Origin: Nostoc sp. TH1S01
GTDB taxonomy: Bacteria > Cyanobacteriota > Cyanobacteriia > Cyanobacteriales > Nostocaceae
Assembly: GCA_018993265.1 (NCBI GenBank)
Contig: JAGKSW010000004.1
Coordinates: 1 to 33,125 of the forward strand
Direction: 5' to 3'
DNA length: 33,125 bases
Shown here: positions 32,633 to 33,125 of the stretch, piece by piece
How positions within the stretch are numbered: the first letter of the stretch is position 1
Layout of the letters: each line of letters opens with the position of its first letter
The notes under the pieces: generated by a model
Databases searched by the model: none
Seen by the model: the letters and a program-made list of their open reading frames with translations, nothing else
Told to the model about the DNA's origin: nothing
Made by a program: the position numbers and the translations under genes

Positions 32633-32744
32633 CAGTACAAATACTGGAATGAAGAAATACTGAAAATCCAGTACGATGTTAATTGACCGTACTGCTTTGT
32701 TGTTGGTATGGCTTCTACTAGAAACTTTATAGTAATTTTGTACT
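32633..32744 (-). promoter_or_regulatory. Cluster of CAGTA(C)/(G)TACTG half-sites upstream of the coiled-coil operon
   Basis: CAGTAC (32633), TACTG (32642), TACTG (32658), CAGTAC (32669) and GTACTG (32689) occur within 62 bp, and an AGTA-N6-TACT palindrome follows at 32731-32744. They form several inverted pairs with different spacers. The cluster lies 104-215 bp before the start codon. It does not fit the cyanobacterial LexA box as I know it. It is likely an operator for an unidentified regulator. Confidence 0.45.
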
Positions 32745-32889
32745 AATAAATATACTCAAACTCATTTAACCTTGTCAAGAGAGAATGACGGCTGATGAGA
32801 GAATTGGTAGAAAACGTTGTTAAAAGATTGTTTTCGGGCGATGTGGCATTGTAAAATCACCTAATCTGCAACTTAAAACAGTTGACAAC

Positions 32890-32910
32890 TCCCCGCCTTT
32901 AACGGCGGAG
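32890..32910 (-). repeat. Right-end hairpin of the IS200/IS605-type tnpB element
   Basis: Read on the minus strand, CTCCGCC-GTTAAA-GGCGGGGAG forms a GC stem just 9 bp after the tnpB stop. IS200/IS605 right ends and the overlapping omega-RNA 3' part have this layout, so the guide RNA scaffold would lie across the tnpB end and this hairpin. The element end, and its target, should be a few bases further left. Confidence 0.65.
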
Positions 32911-32919
32911 ATTCTTCCT

Positions 32920-33125
32920 TCACCCAGCGTTGCCTCTAAAAGCAGTGCCTTTAGATGGTCTTACACGTTGTCCAGAAGCAGTAGCGAGATGCCCTCCCGC
33001 CAAAAGTCGTAAACCTTCATCTCTAATTGAGCAGGCGGCGTTAATGTCCCTGTCGTGCCTAGTTTTGCAGTTTTCACAAGTCCAGAATCTTACATCAAGA
33101 GGCAAACTACCAACTTGATTGAGGC
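32920..33125 (-). CDS. tnpB: TnpB (IS200/IS605 OrfB) RNA-guided nuclease, C-terminal part (cut by window edge)
   Basis: The frame is open from the right edge to the stop at 32920, about 68 residues. It holds WTCENCKTRHDRDINAA, combining the second CxxC of the TnpB zinc finger and the RuvC-III motif with its catalytic Asp in HDRDINAA, then EGLRLLAGGHLATASGQ, the usual tail. The catalytic Asp and zinc Cys are intact, so the gene may be active. The rest lies outside the window. It is not known whether a tnpA transposase accompanies it. Confidence 0.92.
   Translation of the reverse strand, partial: LNQVGSLPLDVRFWTCENCKTRHDRDINAACSIRDEGLRLLAGGHLATASGQRVRPSKGTAFRGNAG

Noticed and set aside
32633-32694. 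LexA (SOS) operator
   Set aside because: The half-sites do not fit the RGTAC-N3-DGTWC spacing of cyanobacterial LexA boxes in either orientation.
1-33125. IS607 resolvase at the left edge and TnpB at the right edge as one composite element
   Set aside because: They are 32 kb apart with chromosomal genes between, both on the minus strand, and both cut by the edges. Nothing links them.

Overview
The window looks like chromosomal DNA from a filamentous, probably heterocyst-forming cyanobacterium (Nostoc/Anabaena type). The evidence is the dense scatter of the HIP1 octamer GCGATCGC, cyanobacterial NDH-1 genes (ndhD, ndhF), an RbcR-type LysR regulator, a plant-like zeta-carotene isomerase, the DUF2499/DUF3593 pair shared with plastids, an NtcA-like Crp regulator, and gene borders filled with heptamer tandem repeats and small palindromes. 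No species can be named from sequence alone.

Layout. Both edges are cut through transposon genes: an IS607-type serine resolvase (1-202) and the C-terminus of a TnpB (32920-33125). From 319 to 3709 lie a hypothetical gene, an animal-type heme peroxidase and a Uma2 nuclease-like gene, all on the minus strand. From 3890 to 12609 runs a minus-strand photosynthesis/redox block in transcription order: Z-ISO, thioredoxin, ndhF, ndhD. Between ndhF and ndhD sits a plus-strand island (about 5470-8740) with a RelE/ParE-like toxin-antitoxin pair and a large AT-rich gene whose product carries a C-terminal HEPN RNase motif. This is the best candidate here for an undescribed defence system. Divergent from Z-ISO is rbcR, behind a strongly structured leader, then a Ser/Thr kinase paired with a membrane-anchored PstS-like protein.

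From 16.5 to 22 kb come a hairpin-rich gap, an NtcA-like Crp regulator, a free-standing DALR-domain protein, a small RNA gene with a near-consensus promoter and a segment complementary to the Yfr1 core, a HAD phosphatase and a PEP-CTERM protein. From 22 to 27.5 kb there is a DNA-maintenance and cell-surface group: recJ (with two repeat-derived in-frame insertions), a GNAT acetyltransferase, a Cas4/AddB-like iron-sulfur nuclease, csaB, and a tiny zinc-ribbon gene broken by a 4-bp duplication. The last part has DUF2499-DUF3593, hisA, two tiny paralogous basic-peptide genes, and an operon of two paralogous coiled-coil proteins behind a cluster of CAGTA/TACTG half-sites.

Several starts were moved from TTG or GTG codons to nearby internal ATGs; the reason is given in each entry. 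No tRNA, rRNA or CRISPR array was seen. All family assignments come from reading motifs; no database search was possible.
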